Shown here: positions 48,601-59,485 of the stretch, one piece after another | Numbering within the stretch: the stretch's first letter is position 1 | Layout of the letters: the number at the start of each line of letters is the position of its first letter | Assembly: GCF_029227915.1 (NCBI RefSeq) | Contig: NC_079887.1 | Coordinates: 23,557,650 to 23,621,649 of the forward strand | Source of the DNA: Hydractinia symbiolongicarpus | Taxonomy: Eukaryota; Cnidaria; Hydrozoa; Anthoathecata; Hydractiniidae | DNA: 64,000 nt | Reading direction: 5' to 3' | Translations under genes and position numbers: made by a program | The notes under the pieces: generated by a model | What the model saw: the letters and a program-made list of their open reading frames with translations, nothing else | Told to the model about the DNA's origin: nothing | Database searches by the model: none

Positions 48601-51600
48601 GTTGCCACGTGATCGCAGATATTACACACCCTTGGCTGCCAATTGGTGGAGAGTTGTTCTGGAACTGATTGGTGTATTAATGACATTGTACTTTATATTT
48701 ATGGTATGCTTGACTACTAGCCTGGTCTATCTTATTAAATGTGTCTTCATTTTAGTGCGTCTAAATATCTCCTTTTTAGCCCCTATAAAATTAATTTATA
48801 AACAAGAACGAATTCAATATCGCATAAATAAATTTCTTTTTGTTCCTCTTCATTAAGCATAACTAAACATAGTTAGATAAGCTCATAATAATACTCGTGT
48901 ATTATGTGTTTGAAAAAGCTGCTCGCCATTCCGGGTCCCTCGCAAAATAAATATGTCATAACAGGTCAACCCATAGATTTTTCGATGGGTTAAAAACTAG
49001 TTTCTATAACAATAGCCGTATGTTGTGTGATTAGAGTAGCTGCACGCAGCTGAATTTTCGATTCCCTGAAGAGAAATTCCTTACTTCTGCGATAAGCTCT
49101 TAGATTTGCCTAGAGGAGAACGACTAGTGTTGATAACAACATCGATAGTTTTTGCTGCTATCCCTTTTTTAAACCAACTAAAAATTTGAAGGATGGTGAG
49201 ATAAGATATTTATTAGTAGATGCATTTTTGGAGTTAGAGTGTTTTTGGGGACACCAATGCATATATATTTTTAATATTTTAAAAACTCATTACCTTTATT
49301 AGGAGGTGCACCAATTACGTCTGACAGAGAAATCGCACAACCGCTGGCGTCAATGGCGCACAAGACACATGGAAAAAGATTTAAACTATTGCCATCCGCG
49401 GTGGTCGGAGGAAAAACAGTTTCTGACATCTGAATTGGAACAAATAAGGACTTATCAACGTACTTATTTTCGAGAACCTTGGAATATATTTGAATGGGTT
49501 GCTTATGTAGTAGTTCTGACGCTTGTGTTGACGAGGATGATGTCTAGCATGTCGGGGAATGAAACTGCTGCTGAAATTCATCCCAGAGTCTATGCGTTGG
49601 GTTTAATTGTGATATGGTTACGCTTTATGCGGAGTTGTCGAATGTTCAGAACGCTGGGTCCATTTATTGCTATTTTAGGTAATTTATACCTTTGTTAATA
49701 TATACGGGTAATGAAGCAGAATTTTGACTCGTCACATATATAATGATATTATTTTTTTTTCTTTAAAGATTCCTTTTAAGATTAAGGAAACTAAGTTTAA
49801 CTGTTTGTTATCCCTTAGGCTCAGTCATCGCCGATACAATGAAGTTTGCATTCCTGTTCTTTGAATTCTTTGTGCCATACACTGTTGCTTTCTGGATACT
49901 GTTTGGTGGTCACAAAAATGGCCACGTAATGGGAGAAGAGAGTGCTGCAAATTGGGAAAGTCTGAATGATTTAACATTTTCTGTTTGGACGGTAAGTTGC
50001 CATTGAATGGTGCTTAATTTTGATCAACCTTAATATCTTGAAAAAAAAAACAATTGTGAAGAAATTTCATTTATGACGCTAAAGTTTTGTCCGCCTAAAT
50101 TTCGATGGGCCTTAATTTCTCGATAGCCCAAATTTTTATCGGCAATTTAGGGCTGATTTTGTTTAAGCCAACGAGGTAAATAAATTGCAAACCCTCTCAC
50201 TATATCCAACATAGAATAGCGATTTAAAATGAAGTTTTCCTTCTAATGTTTCTTTTGATACTTCTATCTATTTAGATGACAGTTCTGGGACCATTTGATT
50301 GGAATGGGTTAGTAAAGGCTGATCGATTTATGGCTCAGTTATTATGTGGGACGTATTTTTCATTAGTATGTGTTGTCTGCATGAACCTTTACATTGCTTT
50401 GTTGTCAGACACCTTCGCAAGAGTGTATGCTCAAGCTAAGGCCAATGCAGTAATGCAGCAAGCCAAATCTGTCATCACTTTAGAAGCACAACTGGGAAGA
50501 TTTAAACGATCGAAATATGGTCATTACATGCAAAGAGAATGTTCACCTCAGGTAAGGCGAAATTATAAGGTCAATAGGATGGTAATATGCTATATTTAAT
50601 GTACTCGTGTTGCTCACTGGTTCTTGGTTTATCAAATTTACTTGTTAACTTACATTGCCTTTCTAGAAAGTTTTGTCCTGAACACGCTAAACAATCTAAA
50701 TGCATTAAAAAAAAATTAACTTAACAAGAAAAATAACTTAATCACCTTATGCTACATCAAGAGCATTATCTGCTGCTTCTCGTTAGTTATACTTACGTTT
50801 ATGTATTAGGAAGTATACACAATGAACGAAAAAGATGGCGATGATGGTGCGCAGGACATGTTTAATCGAGTTTCCAGACAAATTGTTAACCGGGTCATTG
50901 AAATGGAGGAAAAGCTGCTGTATTATCTCAAGTTATCAGATAGCGATCGCATTCCACAAACAGGTTGTGTGTCACCAAATCTTGTTAGTTCTAATTATAA
51001 AGATGGCCGTGGAAATGGAGGTAATGGTGGTAATGGTGGTAGACATTCAGGAGGGAATGCAGGATACCCTGCTTGCATTAAAAATAATGCCTTATTTGAA
51101 AATTATATTCAGAAACAAAATCTCCAAAATTCTGTTATGCAGGAGGAGTTACGAGGTCTAAAACATATGATGAATGACATAAAAACAATGTTGTCTATGC
51201 AACAAGATGTACCAGATTCAATTCAATTTCAAAACAGCACATTACCACATGGTTCATCAGCTTCTAAAAAACTTTATATTCCTCGACATAATAGTCTTCG
51301 CAGTATGGTTTCCAGTCACAGCTTCTCTGGTAGCGAAGGAAATAGATTTTCAAACACAATAAAAGGAAGAGCAGGTTCAATGCCTGAAGCAATAGCACAT
51401 CAAGTATATACAGAAACTGATTCACTGCAGCAAAAACGTTTTGATCAAGAACAGGATAACTTACAGATCCATCTAAGCCAAAACTACCAGCAACAACAAT
51501 ACTTAAGGCCGCACCAAGACGAGCAGGAACAATACAATCAACTAATTCAGCTGCAGTTACTTCAACAACGTCTAAAAGAGGCAGAAGAACAAAAGCAACA

Positions 51601-52093
51601 GTTACGACAGCAGAATTACTTACAACAACAACAGGACCAGCAGCAGCAACAACAGGACCAGCAACAACAGCAGCAGCAACAACCACAACCGCAGCAACAG
51701 CAACAGCAACAACCACTATCACAGATGCATCCTATTATACAAGAACAAAACAGCCACCAGTATATGACGCCACCCAACATGGCAAATGTAAGAAAATTAC
51801 ATCATTCAAATTCTGATTCCAATGTTACTAACATATACCCTAGTTTGTATCAATACACTCCTGGTACTAATTCTGAGGGTGACTTTGAGACAAGCACGCT
51901 TGGCAGAGAGGTTTCAAAATCAAAACGAAGACGACGAAAGAAAAAAAGCCTAGCTAAAGATTTATATCTTAATTCAATTGGAAACAATTTGGTAAAGGAA
52001 TCAATACTTCTATCTGATAACTCAGCAGATGTAGGATTAACCTTACCGCTATTACAAGCGCAAATAGACCAAATGAATGAAGCAAATGTGTAA
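42626..52093 (+). CDS. Ankyrin-repeat TRP cation channel
   Basis: Eight exons join without frame conflict: 42626-43280, 47587-47748, 47861-48201, 48446-48703, 49303-49678, 49819-49991, 50276-50551, 50810-52093; 1,174 aa. Residues about 140-330 hold ankyrin repeats (GYGRTPLHLAAA, ELQTPMHYAAK, YKGRSPLFVAAE). A linker with HPVFQRLLHVKWNLFG leads to six membrane helices: two in exon 4, two in exon 5 (second is Arg-rich, IWLRFMRSCRMFR), one in exon 6, a re-entrant pore segment (FWILFGG, then FSVWTMTVLGPFDWNGL) and S6 in exon 7 (VCMNLYIALLSDTFARVY). This is the plan of TRPA/TRPV-type plasma-membrane channels for calcium and other cations; linker and S6 look closer to invertebrate TRPA relatives, but the subfamily is not certain. 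The last exon encodes a 428-codon tail with a Gly/Asn run, a Gln-rich stretch (nt 51480-51725) and a basic KRRRRKKK patch. An upstream in-frame non-ATG extension exists; I chose the ATG following a leader acceptor. Confidence 0.88.
44884..44952. repeat. (GTT)n-rich low-complexity run
   Basis: Imperfect GTT/ATT trinucleotide run in TRP intron 1. It produces a Leu-rich frame that is not a gene. Confidence 0.85.
45596..45770. repeat. Minisatellite, left part
   Basis: About six diverged copies of a ~30-bp unit resembling CTCGCAAATTATTAACGCCA plus AATTTTATCA. The same unit resumes at 46095, so a ~325-bp insertion or non-repetitive stretch splits the array. Confidence 0.75.
45897..46112 (-). pseudogene. 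Retroelement reverse-transcriptase remnant
   Basis: A short minus-strand frame of about 71 codons contains LSLPPRLGGLGSINPIERAP, followed by NSESTIASL. The LPxRxGGLG motif is typical of sequence C-terminal to reverse transcriptase in invertebrate retroelements. No catalytic motifs are present. It lies between the two halves of the minisatellite. Confidence 0.5.
46095..46292. repeat. Minisatellite, right part
   Basis: About six copies of the unit TTATTAGCGCCAAATTTTAT plus CATCTCGCAAA, less diverged than the left part at 45596-45770. Confidence 0.8.
47424..47509. repeat. 33-bp direct repeat ending in a 34-bp perfect palindrome
   Basis: CTACTAGAAGGCAACCC occurs at about 47425 and 47458. The second copy runs into a spacer-less palindrome at 47476-47509 with half-site GTTCCAGCAACAAGCTG and its exact reverse complement. 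It lies about 75 bp upstream of TRP exon 2. Confidence 0.95.
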
Positions 52094-52160
52094 ACATAAT
52101 TGACAAGTTAGTTTTTATATTTCCAGCTCTGTGAAACTGCAGAATCGAAAGTGTAGATAG

Positions 52161-52166
52161 AATAAA
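52161..52166 (+). terminator. Likely polyadenylation signal of the TRP gene
   Basis: AATAAA 68 nt downstream of the TAA. Another AATAAA lies at 52359-52364 and could serve a longer 3' end. Confidence 0.5.
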
Positions 52167-54286
52167 TGCAAAACAAACAATCAAGATACATCAACCGATG
52201 TACGTATCGGAACATACGTAAGGCGATCCATTTTTATACATAATTCGTTAAAAAACAACAAAAAATTGTATTTTTATTTAAAATTATTATATTTTTACTA
52301 GTTCATATATTCAATTTTCAATTTTTTTGTGAGTGTTAACACATTACTAGAAGAGAAGAATAAAATGATTTCCATGTTTGAAACTTATAGCGTCTGCGCA
52401 AATTTTTAAACGAGTGGCTTTACTACCGAATGTTAGTACCAAATTCCTGCCCAAAAGAAAAATAGACGATTTTATATTTAGTCGCGAAATTTTTTTCAAG
52501 TTTACACTTTTTTCCGAGCAGTAAATATTATATGACTAACTTTTGTACTTTTTAATAATTACTTTAAATTAAATGTATATTCCATATCCTTCATAGGTGC
52601 CTTTTTATGCTTTCCAAGCGTCTCTAGTTTAAATGTCATGGACATAAGATATGGATATAGACATAATAGTAAACGTTGTACCTTTACAGGTTGTGGGTCG
52701 ATAGAAAATCTGATCTGATATGTAAGGTTGTGCCTTATTTTATTTTAAGGAATGTACTTTTGGAAATGAAAATATAGTCTAAATAAGTTTATGTGTATCT
52801 GTGAAAGAATCCACTTTATTTCTCATTTAATCCATGTAACAGGTCTACATGCATCTTAAAACAACACAACTGTGTGAGTTTTTAGACTGCATTATTTAAT
52901 TGTTACAACAAAAACAGTAAAAAATTAAAAGATTACGTGTCCAACAAAATCTCAAATCTCAAGCTAAATCTGCTAAAATTACTTGCTTTGTCCAATCTGT
53001 CCAAGCGAAAAGTAAATCACATTACAATTCATCAATATTTAAAATTACATCCCACCCATAAAATTTAAACCACTAACATATTTTAATTCTCGTACAAAAA
53101 AAGTTGATTACTAAATTCTCAAACCCACAGTTTGCAAGATGTCAAAAACAATTATTATTTAAATTGAAATCGGTTAATATTTTACATAGTCCACCATGAC
53201 ATAGGTTAAAACAAAATGTGAAAAATTAACAGATGACAACACTTAAAATATTATACAGTTCCTTCAGCAAAGAAATTTATCAGAAATGTAAAACAAAGTG
53301 GTTTGCAAGGAGTATGCAAATAACATATTTTAATTAAAAAAAAGGTTTTTCGGTATATTGCATACGGTCCTTGCTCACTAAACTTTTCATATAATCAAGA
53401 AAAGAACATTCTGTGAGAAGTTTCTCTAAATTGACACAAATAATTTCTTTCAGCAATTTGCATTTTGGCTTAATAACCAGTTCTTTTACTATTTTACATG
53501 CCTCACACAAGTTTAACACGAAATGTGAAAAGCAGAATGTTTGAGTGAGAACATCTAGGACAACAAAATCATCACACTCTCAACCTTATCACCTGTTAAA
53601 TAAGAATTCTTTTGTCATCAGCATGCAGTATTTTTTCATGCAAGCCCATCTACGCTGCCGTTATGGACAGGTATTCTCCAGTCGGTCGCGATTTTTATCA
53701 TACGCATCAAATAGAAATGCGTTATTATTTTTCAGTAGTTGTTTGTATTTGATAGGTATGCACATGTACCTAATTTTGTGCGTTTCGTAACACAAATCGG
53801 TTTTAACGCACGGAAAAACAAAATGCATTTATCCTGTGTCTACGGACGTGACGCTATTAGACATATTTCCTTAATATTTATTTCGTGCATTTCGTTTACC
53901 TGTTAGCGGGGAATAATGAATTTATGGTCTGGCTGCTCTTCCGATTTACGTCAGTTATACACGTTTACCGCCAGCCTTGATCCCAGGACTTGTTATCTCT
54001 TTTTGCATATCAGACGGCGAGACGAACATGATCATGAACATAAGAAAACAAAGTCCCGGGGACGAAGTAGGTTTACCACCACTTTGCTATTTCGTGCATC
54101 CTTGCCCACCTATTAGCATGAAGTAATTCAATTTATTTTGACGAGGGTTATTATTATGAATATAGGTACGATTATACTGCAACTTTCGATTTAATAACCC
54201 CCTGGTTTCTAAAAAATTGTTGAAAGATCACAGAAATATGAGCTACTATTGTGAACAGTCAGACAAAATACTGGTATTAATAAAAA

Positions 54287-54406
54287 CTAGTCGGTCACCC
54301 TTTGAAAAATCCGTCGCCGTTTTTCATATATCGCATTTCGTGCTTTCGTAACACGACTTTTTTCTCGCGCACAAACAGATAGACTAGGAACGCTATTATC
54401 AAAGAG
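54287..54406 (+). repeat. Dispersed CTAGTC repeat, third copy
   Basis: CTAGTCGGTCACCCTTTG, then CATATATCGCATTTCGTGC and CGCTATTATCAAAGAGA, parallel to the copies at 4765 and 12245. A further decayed fragment (GTTAGTCCGTGGAAG) follows near 54416. Confidence 0.65.
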
Positions 54407-55213
54407 AAGATAGCTGTTAGTCCGTGGAAGAAACCGCGGAGATTCGTCTGTCGAACATTTTCCCACATTGGTATATCGTTTATCTGTTATGAAATTACCC
54501 TACGGTCATATTGCCCCTGAAAAAATCCACTTATAGGCACTGAAGTTTAAAAAAAATTATAAAACCTAGTTTATCAGAAAATTTAAGCTGAAATTTGGCC
54601 AAAATTTAAGAACACATAAAGACCACACTAAGCCCTAATCGATCTTTTAAACTTAGAAAAAAAATTAAAAAGAAAAAACAAATTAGTGTTATGCTGCTCC
54701 ACGCCATGTATATATACAATAATAATTAGTGCAGTTTGTACCGTCCGATTTGAGTTAAGAAAGAGACTCCTCTCGCAAGTAACTTTAGAAAGCTATATTT
54801 AACATTATATGAAAAAATATTAAGATCAAACAAAATTCACGAAATAAATTCAAAATTTATACTAAGTGAACATAAAAACAATTCTTTTTTCATTATGCGT
54901 AAATTTTACTTAAAAGGCGGGAATAAAATAACCAACAAAAAAATCTACTTACAAAAACTTCTTAAAATTTATTAGTCTTCTTATACTTTTTGTTAATTTC
55001 TTAAAAAAGGCGCGAATAATTAAAACCGTTTAAACGAAATAGACAACGCAATGTTAATTGTCCGTAACTTTGTCCGTGCAGAGATAGGAAAAGGCGGATC
55101 ATAGGACAGCGATTGATATGTTGTGCCACTCCACGTCAAATTATAGACCATCCACGTTAAATCAACGATAGAGGAGTCAATAAATCCATGAGCACTTTGC
55201 TACTTTACGTTAA

Positions 55214-55235
55214 ATTATAGAGCATGCTCTATAAT
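55214..55235. terminator. 22-bp perfect palindrome past the polymerase stop
   Basis: ATTATAGAGCA followed by its exact reverse complement, 76 bp beyond the stop codon of the polymerase gene. One of several inverted repeats found at 3' ends of genes in this element; it may instead be a sub-terminal transposon motif. Confidence 0.5.
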
Positions 55236-55310
55236 ATCTGTCCAAAACCCCCTCCCTCCCCCACCCCCTCCCCGTCCCATGGGTCCCTCCCCACCCTCCC
55301 CTGTTGTGTC

Positions 55311-58300
55311 CTATAAATTATAATGGCCTCTAGCCAGTGTGGTAATACCATCTTCCAAAATTATGCGTTTATCATCATCGGCATTGAGCGCCAGTTTATT
55401 TGTTTTTATTGTGTGAACATCATGCTTAATAGATCGAAATGTCATTTGGGTTCTGTAAATGTTCTCACCCTCAAACAGGCATCTCTTATAATCAGCGAAA
55501 CCTATGGTCTCCCTTACCACACATTTCTTCACCCCCTTACACCTCTTATCCTCCTTACCACATAGTTGTTTGTATGCATAGGTCTTAGCTCTTAGGGCTA
55601 CAAACTCAGTCATCACCTTACCACCTAACTCGTCCTTCATCAGCCCAATGATCTTTTTATTCAAACCTAATGGTAGAGGTCTACCATCTTCCTTATCATA
55701 CCCCGATGTGTCAAATCTCTCAGACACATCATCAGCGATATCCTTGTAGAAATCGCCCGTTTTTATGTGGTATACGAATGAATCAGTATCCATATAGCAA
55801 AGTTTCACATCATCACCATATTTCGGTCTCATATAGTCATAGTGAAACTCGTACATAATCATCTTAGACATGTCCAGAATTGCCGGTCCTAGGTAGATTG
55901 GTTTATTCATTTTGATCTTGATCTTGGACATCTCTACACCCATCAGTGTTTCCGAGAACCATGTGCTACCCTTGAAGTTTGGCTTCATCACCAGCTTCTC
56001 ATACTGTTCCTTCTTCGTAGCCAAGCGTATGTCTTTGTGTTTACGCTGATTCTCCATTGTCTTACCAAAGAACGAATTGTTCATCAGCTTGAAAAAATCC
56101 TTCTCAAAGTCATTCTTCGACTCCGTGCGCAGCTGTGTATTGAAGTCTATATACGACTTCAGCCACGCACTCTGATTAAATCTCAAGACTCTATGAACCT
56201 TATCAAGAACAATACCGTGATTCAAAGCCTGAGCAAGCGCACGGATATGGATGATGTAGTATGTCTTGCTCGAAAGACATGGTGTCAGCTTCTCGACCCC
56301 ATTGATAACCTTCCTCTCGGGCATGAAAGGAAGATCGTTATGTGCGTCATGAAGATCAGGTGGATATCTAACATCAACCTCAAGCATGTACCCCTTTTCA
56401 CCGTTTTCCACAGCCAACTCTGAAATGAGTTCGGGTGTAAATTTACCGGAATCATCCCACTCAAACCCTCCGGTGGGTATCTTCTGTATCATGGCCCATC
56501 CATACAGATTGTTAGCATCAAGATACTGCAGATAGGTTGTATCTTCCGAAGTATTATACATATCGCCCATATATGGATTGTTGGCCTTGGCGTGGCGGTG
56601 GACAGCTTGACACAATCCACCCTTAATACCGCTTTCAATGAACGTGACCATCTCAATATCAGATAATAGATCTAGACTAACCCCGGTCTTTTTCAGACAT
56701 GCTTGCCAAGTTAATCCAGGAGTTGTGTAAAAATGCGCGGGATCTAGTTTGTAGTATCTCAAACACGTCTCTCTGAATGTCTCAAACACACCGGCGAGCA
56801 ATAGAACATCTGTATTGAGATAGATGTCATGATATTCACCTAGATCCTTAATATCAAAGGCTTTCCAAACCTTCTGAGCATGCTCATAGTCAGCATCACT
56901 GATGTGACTCATGTTAAGCTCGCTATAAAAGTCATCCTTTGACGGGAGCTCAGTTTCATTAAACCTATCGAATGAGTTAACATACTCATATGGGTATACA
57001 CCTTTTCTCAACAGCAACCTGAACTGCTCATCGTTTCCCGTGTGCATATTACGGAACTTTTCAAGTAAACTCTGCTTATCAAGATTTCTATTGCAACCGA
57101 CATCGCATTCACCACATTTCCCGTGAGCAATATAGTTTTCATCAATATATTCAAACGAGCAGCCTGAGCTACACTCATCACATCTCATGTTGTTAACACC
57201 CGCGAGATTTGCACTAAGATTGTTCAAGCCGCTAGACATAAATCTAAACGAATCTATGAATCTTAGCTTTATCTTTTTGTCCTTAGTCTCACCATTTTTG
57301 TTAATATATTCGCCAACCTTAACATCGGTCGAGAAAGAGATATATTTCTCCTTATTCTCTGCGATTACACCCATACCATCCTCTCCGTACTTCCTTGCAA
57401 GCTCCTTAATGAATAAATGCGCATCATATCCGCTCAGATTGTGGAATACAACCGGAATATAATTAGGAACCTTGTAACGCAGATTACATTCCTGATGGGC
57501 GGATCCGCGAAACTTACCAGTGAAATGAAAGTGATCCCTAACCTTGATGTCATCATCACCATCAAATTCCTTCATACAAATGTGGCAAACCTCGGATCTA
57601 TTGAAACCGTCACGCTCCTCATCCGTCAGTGGATCAATTTCTTTCTGAGGAAACATGTTATATAACCTTTCAGCCTCAGAAACCACATGATCCACAAAGC
57701 GCGGAACACAGTCCTCACCACGGTAAAGATTAAGAGGGTTGGGAACTTCACCATGAGCATATTTACTATAACAACAGAATCCGGTTGGGACATGTTTACC
57801 AACTTTCTCGGTTGATGATCCGCCTTTTCTCTCATCCTCGGGCAATTCTTGTGTAAAAGCTTCGAAATCGGCATATATGATGAATGGAACCTTGAGCTGA
57901 AACTTACCATCGGTGAAGGTTAGAGCGGTACCCTCTTTAGGGAGTTGAACCTTAGCAGCATCATTATCCTTACAATACTCAAAGTGCTCATCCCTTTTCA
58001 GCTCGCTCGGGAAACCAGAAAGACAATTCAGGCAATAATGCTCTTTATTTTTATGCTTTGAGTTGACCTTGCTCAGGACACCGCTCAGGTTCTTAACAGC
58101 GATATGATGCCTCTTATCCCCTTCACACAGTAAAAACAAAACAACCGTCTCATCCCGGTCAAGATGCTTCGACTTTCGACACATATAGACACCCTCTATG
58201 TCATCATCCGTCAAAACATGCACGGCGACATCGGGGTTCCTCCTCTCGAAGAGATCTATCTTGTTTAGAGCCATTGGGAAAGTTATACCATCCCAATTAT

Positions 58301-59342
58301 ACTTATCATGCTTCTTAAGGATTGAGATTCGTTCAGGGTGATTATCGATCTTACCATGATTGAGAGCAGCGATAACAGCCCATCTGAAACATTCATCATC
58401 CTCGTTATGAGGGTTAATCACAGATCGCTTTCCACTGAAATTCTTGGGTAGCGGCAAGTAAGAACTACCTCTGGTTAATTTCAGTTTATGAAAGTCCACA
58501 TGCATATGTAGGATCCTTTCGATTGTGAACCCGCTGGCGGGTAGAGCAGGGTTTTCAATCTGCTCGATTATCTTATTACACATCCGATCGAAAACATCAG
58601 AAATGTCATCGTGGGCGTGCAGTATCTCCATATAGCTATTGAACGCTTTATCGACATGTACACACGGGGCATCAGCCGAGCTGGTGTCCTCCCTTACCCA
58701 CTTCACCCACAAGGTTGCCTGAGTCTTCAATGACTTCTTTTGCCCGAGCACGTCACTCATCAACCTCTTGACGACATGCTCGACCTTTTCGAGAAAGACC
58801 TTGACATTCTTCTCACCGTCAGGGTTTATCTTGAACCTTTTGTAGGAACCTACAAACGCTTCTTCAATAGGAGTATAAGGATTTTCCTCTTCCTCCTCTT
58901 TCACCTCTTCCTCTCCACTGTCCTTTTTATACAAACCCATGATCTTATCCTTCATGGTTTTGAAAGCTTTTGTTGTTTTATCCTTAATAGCCTTAGGTAC
59001 ATGATTTATCAACCAGTCTCTCCATTCAATCAACTTGCTTTTCACAATAGGTCTGGTTTTAATCATTTCTTGCAGCTCAAACAAATCCATGTCTTGTTGG
59101 CTAGTACCGGATCTCGAGGGTCTCGGTGCTGGTACGGGTCTAGGCATCGGTATTGGTCTATTTGGTCTCGGCGCTGGTACTGGTCTGGTGGGTCTTGGCA
59201 CGGGTACCGGTCTAACCGGTGCTGACACGGTAGTGGGTGTCAATAATTCGATCAGATCGGCCTTTCTGAGCCTTGAGTATCCATGTAGACCGCGTTCCTT
59301 AGCGAGTTTTCTTAATTCAGCAACCGTATTTCTCGAAGTCAT
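55311..59342 (-). CDS. polB: Polinton protein-primed family-B DNA polymerase with SAP N terminus
   Basis: 1,343-aa intact frame; replicates the element by protein priming. Residues 4-37 form a SAP-type DNA-binding helix pair (AELRKLAKERGLHGYSRLRK), followed by a Pro/Arg-rich linker at about 41-77 with repeated PVPAPRP. The exonuclease domain starts with YADFEAF (Asp492, Glu494); a Cys/His insert at 586-620 (CHICMKEF, then DHFHFTGKFRG) resembles the endonuclease VII/HNH fold often embedded in Polinton polymerases. Exo II is HNLSGYD. Polymerase motifs: A as LDANNLYG (Asp942), B as NNSFFGKTMEN (Asn1088), C as YMDTDSF (Asp1185, Asp1187). The C terminus NADDDKRIILEDGITTLARG is family-typical. All catalytic residues are present, so the gene looks functional. 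Transcribed outward toward the element end. The 48 bp upstream of the start resemble those of the RING gene. Confidence 0.96.
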   Translation of the reverse strand: MTSRNTVAELRKLAKERGLHGYSRLRKADLIELLTPTTVSAPVRPVPVPRPTRPVPAPRPNRPIPMPRPVPAPRPSRSGTSQQDMDLFELQEMIKTRPIVKSKLIEWRDWLINHVPKAIKDKTTKAFKTMKDKIMGLYKKDSGEEEVKEEEEENPYTPIEEAFVGSYKRFKINPDGEKNVKVFLEKVEHVVKRLMSDVLGQKKSLKTQATLWVKWVREDTSSADAPCVHVDKAFNSYMEILHAHDDISDVFDRMCNKIIEQIENPALPASGFTIERILHMHVDFHKLKLTRGSSYLPLPKNFSGKRSVINPHNEDDECFRWAVIAALNHGKIDNHPERISILKKHDKYNWDGITFPMALNKIDLFERRNPDVAVHVLTDDDIEGVYMCRKSKHLDRDETVVLFLLCEGDKRHHIAVKNLSGVLSKVNSKHKNKEHYCLNCLSGFPSELKRDEHFEYCKDNDAAKVQLPKEGTALTFTDGKFQLKVPFIIYADFEAFTQELPEDERKGGSSTEKVGKHVPTGFCCYSKYAHGEVPNPLNLYRGEDCVPRFVDHVVSEAERLYNMFPQKEIDPLTDEERDGFNRSEVCHICMKEFDGDDDIKVRDHFHFTGKFRGSAHQECNLRYKVPNYIPVVFHNLSGYDAHLFIKELARKYGEDGMGVIAENKEKYISFSTDVKVGEYINKNGETKDKKIKLRFIDSFRFMSSGLNNLSANLAGVNNMRCDECSSGCSFEYIDENYIAHGKCGECDVGCNRNLDKQSLLEKFRNMHTGNDEQFRLLLRKGVYPYEYVNSFDRFNETELPSKDDFYSELNMSHISDADYEHAQKVWKAFDIKDLGEYHDIYLNTDVLLLAGVFETFRETCLRYYKLDPAHFYTTPGLTWQACLKKTGVSLDLLSDIEMVTFIESGIKGGLCQAVHRHAKANNPYMGDMYNTSEDTTYLQYLDANNLYGWAMIQKIPTGGFEWDDSGKFTPELISELAVENGEKGYMLEVDVRYPPDLHDAHNDLPFMPERKVINGVEKLTPCLSSKTYYIIHIRALAQALNHGIVLDKVHRVLRFNQSAWLKSYIDFNTQLRTESKNDFEKDFFKLMNNSFFGKTMENQRKHKDIRLATKKEQYEKLVMKPNFKGSTWFSETLMGVEMSKIKIKMNKPIYLGPAILDMSKMIMYEFHYDYMRPKYGDDVKLCYMDTDSFVYHIKTGDFYKDIADDVSERFDTSGYDKEDGRPLPLGLNKKIIGLMKDELGGKVMTEFVALRAKTYAYKQLCGKEDKRCKGVKKCVVRETIGFADYKRCLFEGENIYRTQMTFRSIKHDVHTIKTNKLALNADDDKRIILEDGITTLARGHYNL

Positions 59343-59395
59343 GCTTGTGTATGATATACGATTTTGAACCTTTAAGATGGTTTTATATAATCATG
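59343..59395 (-). promoter_or_regulatory. polB promoter, shared with RING gene
   Basis: Directly upstream of the polymerase start. On the minus strand it contains TTATATAA, then CTTAAAGGTTCAAAATCGTA and TATCATACACAAGC before the ATG. The same arrangement is found at 59948-59998. Confidence 0.6.
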
Positions 59396-59420
59396 AAACT
59401 ATAAAAAGATTAATATAATT

Positions 59421-59440
59421 TGTTACTCGATCGAGTAACA
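59421..59440. terminator. 20-bp perfect palindrome past the RING stop
   Basis: TGTTACTCGA plus exact reverse complement, 46 bp beyond the RING-gene stop and also 79 bp upstream of the polymerase start. A degenerate copy of the same sequence sits at 60141-60160 past the next gene. Confidence 0.7.
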
Positions 59441-59485
59441 AAAACAATCTAGGTGATTATGACATATATTGTCTAATGACAAGAT

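Larger units (their letters stand above)
52094..55310. other. TRP 3' flank and spacer before the Polinton
   Basis: AATAAA at 52161-52166, 68 nt past the TRP stop, is the likely polyadenylation signal. The remainder has no recognisable gene. It contains a dispersed repeat at 54287-54406, short motifs shared between 55119 and 55210 (ACGTYAAATTATAGA), and a C/T-rich tract at about 55238-55300. The left boundary of the Polinton is somewhere in the last few hundred bases. Confidence 0.6.

Noticed and set aside
51264-51722. 152-codon Val/Ala-rich frame on the minus strand
   Set aside because: Antisense of the CAG/CAA tract in the last TRP exon.
55323-59367. Several plus-strand frames of 60-160 codons across the polymerase gene
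   Set aside because: Antisense shadows of the 1,343-aa polymerase, including one at 58740-59225; they lack domains.
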